Assembly (NCBI GenBank): GCA_023512835.1
Contig: CM042086.1
Location: forward strand, 1,405,799 to 1,469,798
DNA length: 64,000 nucleotides
Origin: Taxillus chinensis
Lineage: Eukaryota > Streptophyta > Magnoliopsida > Santalales > Loranthaceae
Reading direction: 5' to 3'
How positions within the stretch are numbered: the stretch's first letter is position 1; every line of letters starts with the position of its first letter. The notes under the pieces were generated by a model that worked only from the letters and a program-made list of their open reading frames with translations, was not told the DNA's origin and ran no database searches. The position numbers were made by a program, and so were the translations under genes. Positions 21,328 to 33,867 of this stretch are shown in pieces.

Positions 21328-24300
21328 GTGACCTTCCTCACACCTAAGGGCACTCGAGGCACCTTCGTGGGTGAGTGGTCAGATGATGCATGCAAATTGG
21401 GGCCTTTGAGGCAAGGATGGGGTGATGTAACCCATCAGTTAGCCAATCTGACTCTAGTTGACCCCCAGCAGGAGGGTAAAGCGGTGTTACCAAAGGTGGT
21501 GGATCAGTTTCCTAACGTGTTTCCCGAGGACTTGGTTGATTTACCGCCGAGAGAGAGGTGGACTTCTCGATAGAGTTGCTACCCGGGACAGCACCTATCA
21601 GATTGGCAGCTTATAGGATGGCAGCAGTTGAGCTTCGAGAGCTCAAGAGACAGATTGAGGATCTTTTGGCGCGTGGTTTCATTAGACGGAGTAGTTCGCC
21701 TTGGAGTGCTCCGGTGTTATTCGCCAAAAAGGCGGATGGTTCGCTTCGGTTGTGTATTGACTACCGGCGGTTGAACCAGGTGACAGTGAAGAATAGATAC
21801 CCCCTACCGAGGATCGATGATTTGTTTGACCAGTTCAGGGGTGCCCGTTGGTTTTCCAAGATTGATTTGAGATCTGGATACCATCAGTTGCGTGTGCGGG
21901 AGTCAGATATCCCGAAGACAGCCTTCAGTTGTAGATATGGCCATTTTGAGTGGGTAGTGATGCCCTTTGGGCTCACTAATGCCCCAGCGGTGTTTATGGG
22001 GTTAATGAATCAGATCTTTACACACTATCTTGATCAGTTCGTGGTGGTCTTTATAGATGATATCTTGATTTATTCCCGGACAGAGAACGAGCATGAGGAG
22101 CATTTACAGGTGGTGTTGCAGACGTTGAGAGACCACAGGCCGTATGCAAAGTTCACGAAATGTGACTTTTGGCTACAACAGGTAAAGTTCTTAGGGCACG
22201 TGGTAACATCGGAGGGTATCACCGTAGATCCTGGCAAGATTGAGGCAGTGATGTCTTGGAAGTGGCCAACAAATGTTTTTGAGATTCGGAGTTTTCTGGG
22301 GTTGGCAGGTTATTACAGGAGGTTCGTCAAGGATTTCTCCCGATTAGCTGCACCGATGACTAGCTTGACCCGAAAGGGGGTGCGGTTTGACTAGTCGGAT
22401 GCTTGTGAGGAGGCTTTTAGTCAGCTGAAGGCCAGATTGACTTCGGCACCTATCCTGGTCCTGCCACAGGAGGGTGTACCCTATGAGGTCTATTGTGATG
22501 CCTCTAATGTTGGATTGGGATGTGTGCTCATGCAGGAAGGACGGGTAATTGCTTATGGTTCCCGTCAGTTGAGGACCCATGAGAAGAACTACCCTACACA
22601 CGATTTAGAGCTGGCTGCAGTGATCTTTGCATTGAAGAGTTGGCAGCACTATCTTCTTGGGGAGAAGTTTGTGGTATATACTGACCACAAGAGTTTGCAG
22701 TACATCTTTTCTCAAAGGGATTTGAATCTCCGACAGAGGCGTTGGGTGGAGTATATGCAGCAGTTCCAGTTTGATCTTCAGTATACACCTGGGAAGGGGA
22801 ATGTAGTAGCTGATGCCTTGAGCCGGAAGAGCCAGGCCACGGTGGCTCTCTGTCTTGTCAAGGAATGGGAGATGATGGGGCAACTTGCTTCTCCGAGGTT
22901 GCGGCCAATACGAGGAGCAAGACAGGGTATCCTGAGTGTGGTTATAGCGAGTGCCTGAGTTGCGGCGTCAGGTTATTGAAGGTCGGTTGGGGGATCTTGA
23001 GTGTGAGGTCCTCCGGGATCGGATTCGGACCGCCGTACTTTCGACAGATTGGACGAGAGGATTCGACCATGTGTTGCGCCATCGAGGTCGATTGATAGTT
23101 CCATCTTCTCTCCGGGAGACAGTTCTACGGGAATTCCATCACTCTCGTTTGGCTGTTCACCCTGGAGGAACGAAGATGTACCATGCTTGTACGACAGCCA
23201 GTTCGGTGGTCGGGCCTTAAGAAAGCCATTGCGGAGTTTGTTCGACGGTGTTTGACATGCCAGCAGGTCAAGGCTGAGCATTTGCGGTCTGCTGGTGAGT
23301 TGCAGTCATTACCTGTGCCGGAGTGGAAGTGGGATCATGTGACTATGGACTTCGTCACAGGGCTTCCTCGTTCTAGAGGTCATGATACCATTTGGGTTGT
23401 TGTAGACCGTTTGACGAAATCTGCCCACTTTATTCCGATTCGTGAGACTGATTCAGTCCGGACCTTGGGACAGTGTTATGTCGACGTGGTGGTACGATTG
23501 CATGGTGTGCCATTATCGATCGTCTCTGATAGGGATGCTCGGTTCACTTCGCAGTTCTGGCGGCAGCTACAGCGTGCATTGGGCACCCGAGTTAATTTGA
23601 GTACGGCTTACCACCCACAGACAGATGGCCAGTCCGAGCGGACTATTCAGATTCTCGAGGATATGCTCCGTGCTTGTGTGTTGGATTTTGGTGGTAGTTG
23701 GGAGGCTCACCTTCCCTTGGTGGAGTTCTCCTACAACAACAGCTATCAGGCTACGATAGGGATGGCGCCATATGAGGCATTGTATGGGCGACCGTGTCGC
23801 TCCCCTCTGTGTTGGGCTCAGGCAGGGGAAGCAGTTGTTTTAGGTCCTGATATGGTTTAGGAGACTACAGACTTGGTTCAGGTGATTCGGCAACGGATGT
23901 TGACGGCCCAGAGTCGACAGAAATCATATGCTGACAGACGGCGACGACCACTTCAGTTCGTCGTAGGGGATCGCGTCTTCTTGCGAGTCTCGCCACGACG
24001 GGGACACAGGCGGTTTGGGCGAGGTTCAAAACTCTCCCCTCGATTTGTGGGTCCTTTTCCTATTGTTACTGTTGTGGGACCGGTTGCCTATCGATTAGAG
24101 TTACCACCCGAGCTAGCTCGTGTTCATGACATTTTCCACGTCTCCCGATTCTGGAAATATTACCCGGATCCTACACATGTGCTAGATTGGCGTGAGATAG
24201 AGCTAGCTGATGATGGTTCCGTTGTGGAGGCACCAGTTCAGATTTTAGACCGACGGGAACAGGTTTTGCGGGGCAAGACGATTCCGTTGGTCCGAGTTTT

Positions 24301-24394
24301 GTGGCGTCACCATAGTATGGAGGAGCAGACCTGGGAGCGAGAGAGTCAGATGCGTGCTCTTCACCCCGAGCTGTTCGAGGACGAACATTCCTAA
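21328..24394 (+). pseudogene. pol: Family-2 gypsy pol, unit 3: RT, RNase H, integrase, chromodomain
   Basis: The best preserved pol here. RT is an open frame of 278 codons (21558-22394) with [10 protein letters not shown] and FIDD at 22050-22061; it ends at TAG where the family reads TGG. RNase H is at 22437-22958 ([38 protein letters not shown]). Integrase is at about 22950-23860 ([37 protein letters not shown]), ending at TAG where CAG or CGx is expected. A last frame (23873-24394) holds GRGSKLSPRFVGPF and the chromodomain (PLVRVLWRHHSMEEQTWERE). The clear nonsense changes look like C-to-T decay of methylated DNA, unlike the breaks in units 1 and 2. Confidence 0.9.
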
Positions 24395-24610
24395 GGTGGG
24401 GAGGATGTCAACATCTTTACCGTCCGTTGAGGTATTTAACCTTGATTGTTGCGTTTTTGCTTCTGCTTGTAGATTATTTTATTCTTGGGCGTTGTTCTGT
24501 TTAGCATGCTAATTGGAATTAGGTTATGCGTAACCATTTTAGCCTGGAGGTGTTATTTCATTGAAGATAACTTGTCTTTTCGGGGACGAAAAGTCCTAAG
24601 GTGGGGAGGA
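24395..24610 (+). other. 3' tail of unit 3 with two polypurine tracts
   Basis: AAGGTGGGGAGGATGT occurs twice, at about 24393-24408 next to the pol stop and at about 24598-24613 before LTR D. After the first copy the sequence reads TGTCAACATC, like an LTR start. Confidence 0.75.
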
Positions 24611-25803
24611 TGTAAAGACCCGTACCTGTGAGCGTGGAGTCGGGCCCCGAATAGAGGTTGGAATATCTATTTGGCGGTGTGATCTTCGCGTTAACTTTCC
24701 GAATTATTATTTTAATATGGTGATTTTATTATTCTTTTTTTTGAGATCATTATTTGAATATTATTATGATTATTAATATAATTTAAGTATTTAATTATTA
24801 TTGATGTAATTATCACATTTATTTTTATTAAAATTATGGGAACACATTAATGGAAATATTTTAGTATTTAAACCATATTATTATTATTAGTAGAAATTCT
24901 ATTATTATTATTATTTAACCTAATAATAGGATAGTATAAAAGTGAACCTAGGGTGAAACCCTAGGCACGTTGTATGTCTGCGTAGAGCCTGGTGAGGGAG
25001 AAGCACAGGGTTGGAAGAAATAGTGTTTCATTAATCATCTGAAGCTATATTCAGGTAGGTGTTTCCATTGTTGCTTTTTGTTTCTTGATTTTCCATGTTG
25101 CGTGATTAAGTGTATGTGGGCGAGCGTTATATGTACATACAGCAAAGATAAATAAATATAGATAAATAAACGCTACATATGATCACCGTCGTCTGCGTGC
25201 GTCGCTGGGGATATGAGTAGAGCGGATGGCGACGTCGGCACTGACCACGCGTCCTCTTGCGCCACGCGGAGGTGGTGGAGGAGTTGAAGCAGCAGCCGGC
25301 GACGTCCGGTGTGGCGACGGCGGTCGTCATCCCAAACGGCGAGACAGGGACGGCGGCACCACAGCTGTCCCATGGGTGGACCGCGTGCCGCTGAACGGTC
25401 GTGTGCCGTGTAGATCGTGAAGAAGGGGCAGCGGCAGGCCTGGTTACGGGTCGCGCTAGCCGTGTTGGAAGGGGACGGCAGCGTCGGTACTTTTTTCCCC
25501 CCTTCCTTGGTTCGTCCAGAGCGCCACGGACGGCGCACAGAGTTGGGGCGACAGCCCCATGCCGTCTCTCCTTGGACTATCGCCAGCCCTAACGGGCTGG
25601 CATCAGGCACGTTGGGCCGACCCTTTTTTTTGGGTCGGTTCATGTTTTAGGAGTTTTACATGTGTATATATGTATACACATGTAAATGTACATATAAAAA
25701 TATATAAATGTAATTTGTAGGAATAATATTAACTTAAAGAGGGGGAATACCTGTAATTAATATTAATTGTGGGAGGTATATATAAATATATATTATACAT
25801 ATT

Positions 25804-25880
<77 letters not shown>

Positions 25881-26825
25881 CTGTTGTTTGCAATAAGCTA
25901 GTGCTAGGTCGGAAATTTTAGTGCTTGAAAGGCCGTAGTAACGAGTTATGATTATTAAAAACCTTGTTTACTTGTTATGTGTGGATGTGATTAATTTGAT
26001 GTATTAATTATATGTGGTCATGAGATAAATTGGTGTTGTTCAGTTATGGGTGGGGATCTTGTCACGAAAGAAAAAAAATTGGTTGGGTAACTGCAGGTCC
26101 CACGTAGGGCTGGCAAGAGGCCGCAGATCCCCTATGTGGCTGGTAACCCAGGTCCCATATGAGGCAGGTTGTCATAGAGACACCACGGGTCCCATATATG
26201 GCTGTCCATTAGTGATTCGAATATTTGGAGATGGTAACGGGAAATTTCGTGATTTGGCATGGTTACCGGTGTGTACCATTGATGATTTTAAAGTGGTGAC
26301 GTCCTATGATTATGAGATTTCATTGTGATTACATGACACTACACAAGCACAAGCATGCACTGTTCATATAGAGACTTAGAATCTTATCTGCGTTGGTAGA
26401 GAATGGGAGTCACCTACTGGGCATTCGTGCTCACCCTACTCTATTTACATTTTCTACAGGTTGTAGGGAGTAGCAGGTGGCGCCATAGCGGAGCAGGCCG
26501 GGACACCCTTGGTGTAGGATTCCTTTTATGGTCTTACTTATCATTTGATTATTTGTTTATTACTCCGGACTTGGGTCTGTGACAGGTGTATGAACCTTTT
26601 GGTAGGACCTTATTTGGGATTCGTTCTGTTGCTGGACACTTATATGAATTAATTGCATTGTCATGTTTTCTATTAGATTTTAAATGAGTCTTTGGAGTGT
26701 ATAACTCTGCCCCTGTCGTACTGTTATACAGGTTCGGATTAGTCACCAACCCCCACAACTCCTGAGCGGGCGTGGGGAAGTCGCGTTCCTGATTCTGTGG
26801 GTTTTCAGAATTTGGGGGCGTGACA
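24611..26825 (+). mobile_element. Gypsy LTR D (family 2), 2215 bp
   Basis: The LTR starts TGTAAAGACCCGTACCTG and ends TTTGGGGGCGTGACA, with TSD CATAC behind it (26826-26830). The TATA box TATAAAAG is at 24935-24942. The middle differs from family 1: a GC-rich block (about 25180-25640), then an AT microsatellite (25806-25878). The end of the LTR keeps the family pattern, including a CCCCAC/GTGGGG stem. Its 5' partner survives only as 13 bp at 1571. Confidence 0.88.
25806..25878. repeat. (AT)n microsatellite in LTR D
   Basis: About 36 uninterrupted AT units. Confidence 0.95.
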
Positions 26826-29117
26826 CATACATCAAGGGTAATCCTGTACTTTCTCATATATCATCATGCATACAACGAGTCAAACAGTCATACAGACATC
26901 ACATCACAAACAGTATACAAATACAATTGTCCACGGACCCATGTCTGGGATATCACATAAAACACTACAGAATATAAATGTATCATACATCAAAGTAGTG
27001 GGCGTCCTCCTGGAAGAAAGTCCTCCACTAGTCTCGGGTCACACCTGAAAAGGGTAAACAACAAGTAGGGGTGAGCGACAAGCTCAGTAGGTGACCCCAA
27101 CACTCCACATCATGCAGAATTACAAGTCTATGCTACATGCTCTGTATACTCGTGCACTGTGTAGTGTGCACAATCATTAGGACTCAGCCTGCAAACAAAC
27201 ATTAGGACCTAGCCTGCCCACACAGGACAGCTTGTCCACGATCCTCAACAGGATCCCAGCTCAGGGCACTCAGGCCTACCACAGTGCTATATGCCTGGAC
27301 ACAGTCGCCACACAGGCCTGCCATCGACGCATATGCTTGCCACGGCACAGCGCAATATGCCCGGCCACAGTCGCCACACAAGCCTGCCATCGGCGCATAT
27401 ACCTGCCACGTCAACCACATAGCACCATCGGTGCATCACGGTGAGAACCCAAACAAGTCACGGAGTCCATGCCCCAATACCTCACACCAATATACTAACA
27501 TTAGTATGGCATGTCATTCTCAACATTTCCTTTAGAACTGTAGCCAGTCTTCACAAGTAAATCCTCAATCCTTGATTTATGAAGGAAGTACCCATAGCAG
27601 CTATTTTCTTGAAATCAAAAGTCCCGGCATTGGGTTCCAATATCATAAATAAGATAATCTGATTTTTGGGGATTTTCCTGAGATGTCTAACCTCACTTTC
27701 CAAAAATTCACCACTACGAACTTTTGGGTTTTTCCGAGATTTTACACTAAATCTCAATTTTCACATTCTGAAAGAGTGGGAATTAATTTTTCTAGTATTT
27801 TTCTTTGAATCCAAATGGGGGTATTTCGTTATTTACATAGTAACTTAAGTATACTTAAATGTGTAGATGGGTATAGGTTGCGATGTAAATAGGTCCAGTC
27901 CAGTGTCCAGTTACACTGCAGGAGCTGCGACTCGTAGCTCGGAACCTGCAACTCGTAGCTGTGGAGTGTGGAACTGCAGCGCGCCTCGAAGACTCAAAGC
28001 GAGGCTACGACCTTCGACCTACGAGGCAATGAACTTCGACCCTTCGGCTACGAACTATGAACTACGAGGCTACGAACTATGACCCTACGAACTACGACCC
28101 TATGAACTACGAACCTTCAACCTACGAACTACGGGTCTACGAACTATGACACTACGACCTAGAACTTCGGGTCTCCATCATTTCGAACCAGGAACGCACC
28201 CAGGGTACTGTTCATCATCGTTTTCACCTGTTCTTCACCTGAAACGCGCCCAAAAACTCCCAGACGCTCACTAACACCCCTGTTTCGCAACAAACTACGA
28301 TATCTACCTCAAAACGCGTCCAAAATGCCTCTAAATCGCGCAGAAACAACAAAAATACGTATAAAATTTTAGATTTCCAGAAATCTAGATCTAAACCCAG
28401 ATTTCCATGGTTGACTTATCAATCCTGATGAAAAACACAGTTAATCAACCCTAAAATCACAGAAACATATATCCACCGTGATAATAAACACTTCTTAACC
28501 ACAGATCTTATGCTAAACCATTAGTTCTAACCCAAAATTGGTTTTCCCCAAATTCAAGGGTTCATGCTCAATTTCATAAATCATGATAAATTCGTGCAGA
28601 TCCAAAACAAGAGAGAGATAAGAAGTTCAAGGACACCTACTTGAAGTGAATCTTTGAGCTCCACGAACCTAAATCGCCCCAAATCGCCAAGGCCTCCAAG
28701 CTCTTTCTCTCAACGCACAAACGTGAAACGTAAATTGAAAGCTTCTTTTTTTTTTCTACTATTTATATTTCTGCCAGTCAACTGACCTAGCCAACCATTG
28801 ACCCAGTCAATAATTGACCTCCCAACATAAAATTGACCCCCAAGGCCCCGAGCTCCAAATTGAGTCAAACTACAGTCAAAACGCTCGAAATGATGAGCAC
28901 AACGCTAGACTGATATTATCACACGCAAATGACCGCCCAAATGCAAAGTCAACCAATAAACCCCGAAAAGTCAACAATCGGGTCAAATGGGGCCCTGACT
29001 CGGAATCGGGCCCAAGTACAGTCAAAATGCTCACATCGACGACTACACTACCGTCCAGATAGTTACATTCTCATAGAATGTCTATCTCTCAAAACTACCC
29101 AAATATGAGTCTTTACA
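26826..29117 (-). mobile_element. Gypsy solo LTR E, main fragment
   Basis: Continues the fragment at 1423-1570 after TSD CATAC and ends GAGTCTTTACA, the reverse complement of the LTR start. It carries a block of ACTACGA/TACGAAC-type simple repeats (about 27940-28170) where LTRs A to C have TTCGAAGG repeats. It is followed by GTAGT, the TSD of its insertion in F. Confidence 0.85.
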
Positions 29118-31095
29118 GTAGTGTAGTCGCCGATGTGAGCATTTTGACTGTACCTGGGCCCGATTTTGAGTCGGGGCCCCGTTTGACCTGATTGTTGACT
29201 TTTTGGGGGTCTATTGGTTAACTTTGCATTTGGGCAATCATTTGAGTGTGATAATATCTGCTTAGTGTTGTGCTCGTTATTTCGAGCGTTTTGACTGTAA
29301 TTTGACTCAATTTGGAGTTCGAGACCTTAGAGGTCAATTATTGTGTTGGGAGGTCAATTATTGACTAGGTCAATGATTGACTAGGTCATTTATTGGTCAA
29401 TGACTGGCAGAAATGTAAATAGCAAGAAAAAAAAGAGCTTTCACTTTACGCTATCACGTTTGTGCGTTTGAGAGAGAGAGAGAGAGAGAGCTTGGAGCTT
29501 GGTGTCTTGGAGATTTGGAGCGATTGAGGTTCGTGGAGCTCAAAGAATCACTCCAGGTAGGTGTCCTTGAACCTCTTATCTTGATTCTGTCTTTGGTATG
29601 CACAAATTTTGCATGATTTATGGAATTTAGCATGAACCCTAGGTTTTGGGGGAAATCCAATTTTGGGTTAAATCTAATAGTTTAGCATAAAATCTATGGT
29701 TAAGAACTAATTTAAATCAGTTTTGATATGTGTTTCTGTGATCTGGGGTGGTTTAACTGCATATTTCATGAGGGTTGAGAAGTCAACCATGGAAATCTAG
29801 ATTTAGATCTAGATTTCTAAAAATCTGCAATTTGGTGCGTATTTCTGTTGTTATCTGTGCGATTTATAGGCGTTTTGGATGCATTTTGAGGTAGATATCG
29901 TAGTCTGTTGCGTGAAATGTTTGTTTGTGAGCGTCTGGGGGTTGCTAGGTTGATTCCAGACGAAGAATAGGCAAAACGTTGATGAACAGTACCCTGAGTG
30001 AATTATTGGGTCAAAATGACGAAGATCCGAAGTTCTAGGTCGAAGGGTCGAAGATTTAGGGTTGTAGGGTCGAAGGGTCGTAGACTCGTAGTTCGTAGAC
30101 CGGTAGTTCGTAGACTCATAGTTCGTAGATCCATAATTCGTAGATCCATAAACTCGTAGTCCGAAGGTCGAAGTTCGTAATCCAAAGGTCGAAAATCGAA
30201 GACCAGCTTCGAGTCTTCGAGGCGCACTGCAGTTCCACACTCCGCAGCTACGAGTCGCAGCTCCAACAATGTAACTGAACACTGGACTACACTGGATTGG
30301 ACTATTTACATTGTAACCTATACCAAAGTATTACTTAAGTTATAATGTAAATAACGAAATACCCCCCTTTCGGATTCAAAGAAAAATACTAGAAAAATTA
30401 ATTCTCACTCATTCAAAATGTGAAAATTGGGATTTAGTGTAAAATCTCGGAAAAATCCAGTTTTTCGTAGAGGTGAATTTTTGGAAAGTGGGATTAGACA
30501 TCTCAGAAAAATTCCCAAAAATCAGATTATCTTAGTTATGATATGGAGACCCAATGCCAGGACTTTTTATTTCAAGAAAACAACTCCTATGGGTATCTCC
30601 TTCCTTGGTCAAGGAATGATGATCGATTTGTGAAGACTGGCTTCAGTTATAAAGGGAGTATGGTGAACCTTAATGCCATATTGGTGTTAGTATGTTGGTT
30701 TGAGGAATTAGGGCTTGGGCTCTATGACTTGTTGGGTTCTCACCGTGAAGCATAGATGATGCTATGTGGTTAATGGGGTAGGCCTATGCGTCGATGGCAG
30801 GCCTGGGGGCGGGACGTGACCGGGCATATTGGGGCATGGGCCGTGGCGGTGCATATGCGCCGATGGCAGGCCTGGTGTGCACCGTGTCCCAAAGATATAT
30901 AAGCGTGGTGGTAGCTGAGTGCCCTAAGCTAGGATCCTGTTGAGGATCGTGGACAAGCTATCCTGTGTGGGCAAGCTGGGTCCTGATGTTTGTTTGCAGG
31001 CTGAGTCCTGATGATGGTGCACACTACACAGTGCATGAGTACACAGAGCATGTAGTGTAGACTTGTATGTTTGCATGATGTGGAGTATTGGGGTC
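29118..31095 (+). mobile_element. Gypsy solo LTR F, piece 2
   Basis: Resumes LTR F after E: W-box-rich promoter part (about 29140-29410), a GA microsatellite (about 29468-29488), GTAGTTCGTAGA-type simple repeats (about 30030-30200), then the conserved inverted repeat and the LTR body. It stops at GGGTC (31091-31095), the target site of element G. Confidence 0.85.
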
Positions 31096-33370
31096 TGTAA
31101 AGACTCGTATTTGGGTAGTTTTGAGAGATAGTCATTCTATGGGAATGTAACTATCTGGACGGTAGTGTAGCCGTCGATGTGAGCATTTTGACTGTACTTG
31201 GGCCCGATTTCGAGTCGGGGCCCCGTTTGACCCGATTGTTGACTTTTTGGGGTTTATTGGTTGACTTTGCGTTTGAGCAGTCATTTGAGTGTGATAATAT
31301 CTGAACAGTGTTGTGCTCGTTATTTCGAGCGTTTTGACAGTAATTTGACTCAATTTGGAGTTCGTGACCTCGGGAGGTCAATTATTGCGTTCGGGTCAAT
31401 TATTGATGGGAGGCCAATTATTGGCAACGGTATATATATAATTAAGAACTGCCTTATATATTTAATTGCCAATTATTGGTACGTGCATGTTTGAGCAAGA
31501 GAGAGAGAGAGAGAGAGAGAGAAGGTGAAGAGCGTAGAGCTTTCTTGGCGATTTTGGGGCGATTGGAGCTCGTGGATCGCAAATAATCTTCGCATGTTTG
31601 AGCTTGTGTCCTTAACTGTCTTATTTCGATCCTATCTCTGAATATGTGATCTGTGGATGTATGAGTGTGTATTTTATGAGGGTTGAGAAGTCAACCATGG
31701 AGGTCTAGATTTAGATCTAGATGAATATATGATTTGTGTGTATTTATGATGTTATCGTGCGAATTAGAGGCGTTTAGGACGCGTTTTGAGGTAAATATTG
31801 CAGTTTATTGCATAAAACAGATGTTTATGAGCGTCTGGGGGTCACTGGGTTGCTCCCAGACGAAGAACAGGCCAAAAACGATGATGAACAGTACCCTGGG
31901 CGAGTTTTAGAGTCGACGGACCAGTCAGCAGTTGTGAAGTCAGCAGCTTCGTAGTCAGTAGCTATGGAGTCAGCAGCTATGGAGTCAACAACTTAGTTAG
32001 TCCGGATAAGTAGTCCAGAGGAGTTAGTCCGGATCGTAGTCCGGAGTAGTTAGTCCGGATCAGTAGTCCGGAGGAGTTAGTCCGGATCAGTAGTCTGGAG
32101 GAGTTAGTCCGGATCAGTAGTATCAGTCCGTAGCATCGATCCAGGAGCATCAAATCCGTAGCGGTGAAACAAGAGTTCCAGCAAAGATGCAACTGCACTG
32201 CACTGGACATTTACATTGTAAACCATTATGCCTCTCCACATTTAAGTATTATACTTAAATTACAATGTAAATAACGAAATACCCCCCATTTGGATTCAAA
32301 GAAAAATACTAGAAAAATTAATTCCCACTATTTCAAAATGTGAAAATTCGGATTTAATGTAAAATCTCGGAAAACCCAAAAGTTCGTAGTGGTGAGTTTT
32401 TGGAAAGTGGGGTTAGACATCTCAGAAAAATCCCCAAAAAATTAGATTATCTTATTTATGATAAGGGAACCTAATGCCGGGACTTTTAATTTCAAGAAAA
32501 TAGCTGCTATGAGTACTTCCTTCATAAATCAAGGGTTAAAGACTTACTTGTGAATACTGGCTACAGTTCGAAAGGAATATTGAAAATGACATGCCATACT
32601 AATGTTAGTATGTTGGTGTGAGGTATTGGGGCATGGACTCCGTGACTTGTTTGGGTTCTCACCGTGATGCACCGATGGTGCTATGTGGTTGACGTGGCAG
32701 GCATATGCACCGTGGCAGGCCTGTGTGGCGACCGTGGCCGGGCATATTGCGCGTGGACAAGGCTAAGGCCTGAGTTGAGCCGTTGAGCTCGTAGAGCTAG
32801 GGCCGAGTGCCCTGGAGCTGGGATCCCATGGAGGATCGTGGACAAGTGGTCCTGATGTTTGTTGCGGTCGAGTCCTGATGATTGTGCACACTACACGGTG
32901 CACGAGTACACTGAGCATATAGTATAGACTTATATGTGTTGCATGATGTGGAGTGTTAGGGTCACCTACTGAGCTTGTCGCTCACCCCTACTTGTTGTTT
33001 ACCCTTTTCAGGTGTGACCCGAGACTAGTGGAGGACTTTCTTCCAGGAGGACGCCCACTACTCTGATGTATGATACGATTATATTCCGTATTGTTTTATG
33101 TGATATCCCGGACATGGGTCCGTGGACGATTGTATTTGCATACTGTATGATGTGATGTCTGTATGACTGTTTGACTCTTTGTATGCATGATGATATATGG
33201 GAAAGTACAGGATTACCCTTGATGTATGACTGTATAGGGTTGCATATTGGAGACAGCACCCGCGGTGTAGTCTCTATTGGTGCTAGTCACCAACCCCTTG
33301 ACCTTTCGGGTGCGGGCAAGGGGAAGTCATGTACCCGGTTCCGGGTTCCCTGGAATTCGGGAGCGTGACA
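31096..33370 (+). mobile_element. LTR G1 (5' LTR of element G), 2275 bp
   Basis: The LTR starts TGTAAAGACTCG and ends GGGAGCGTGACA. A run of W-box cores precedes the AT-rich TATA region (about 31428-31440), and a GA microsatellite lies at about 31498-31523. A 27-bp tandem repeat sits at 31997-32127. Confidence 0.9.
31997..32127 (+). repeat. 27-bp tandem repeat in LTR G1, about four units
   Basis: Units begin TTAGTCCGGATCAGTAGTCC. There are about four units and a partial one, against about seven in LTR G2 of the same element. Confidence 0.85.
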
Positions 33371-33867
33371 AGTTGGCATCAGAGCATGGTCTAGTGGACC
33401 TAGGTTAGTGAGGGGTGGTTAATTGATTCCATGTGACTTGGAAAACTGTAGGGAGGGCGCCTGATCAACGCAGTCCTTACATGTATTCTAGGTTATTTTG
33501 GTGTCAGTTAGATCATCCTAGGAGCATACATGGGGATGGGGTGCATTGCTAGTGGTATAATTGTGTGCATATAGGGCACTAGCTTGTCTTTGTGTGTGAT
33601 GTGCTTGTATGTGGTGCCAGGATGGCACGTGGCCGTGAGAGCCAGGACTTGATTGTGGTGTACCCTGAGGGGTGACACGATGCTATATGCATGGTTGTAG
33701 ACCTACGGGTCGTGTGGTGTACCCTGATGGGGGACACGATGCTATATGCATGGTATGGACCTACGGGTCGTGTGGTGAGAACCTACAAGTCGGTTGTGCC
33801 TTTGATGGCTGTTTGTGTTAGCAGTTCTAGTATTGATCGTTTGTTGTTTGTTGTTGTGGCCAGTGTG
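33371..33867 (+). other. Leader of element G
   Basis: The primer binding site reads TGGCATCAGAGC (33374-33385), one T-to-C change from the consensus. Two units of the 59-bp leader repeat follow (about 33656-33773). Confidence 0.8.

Noticed and set aside
25173..25643. 156-codon minus-strand frame in LTR D
   Set aside because: High GC content alone keeps several frames open here; Arg/Pro-rich, no domain, inside an LTR.
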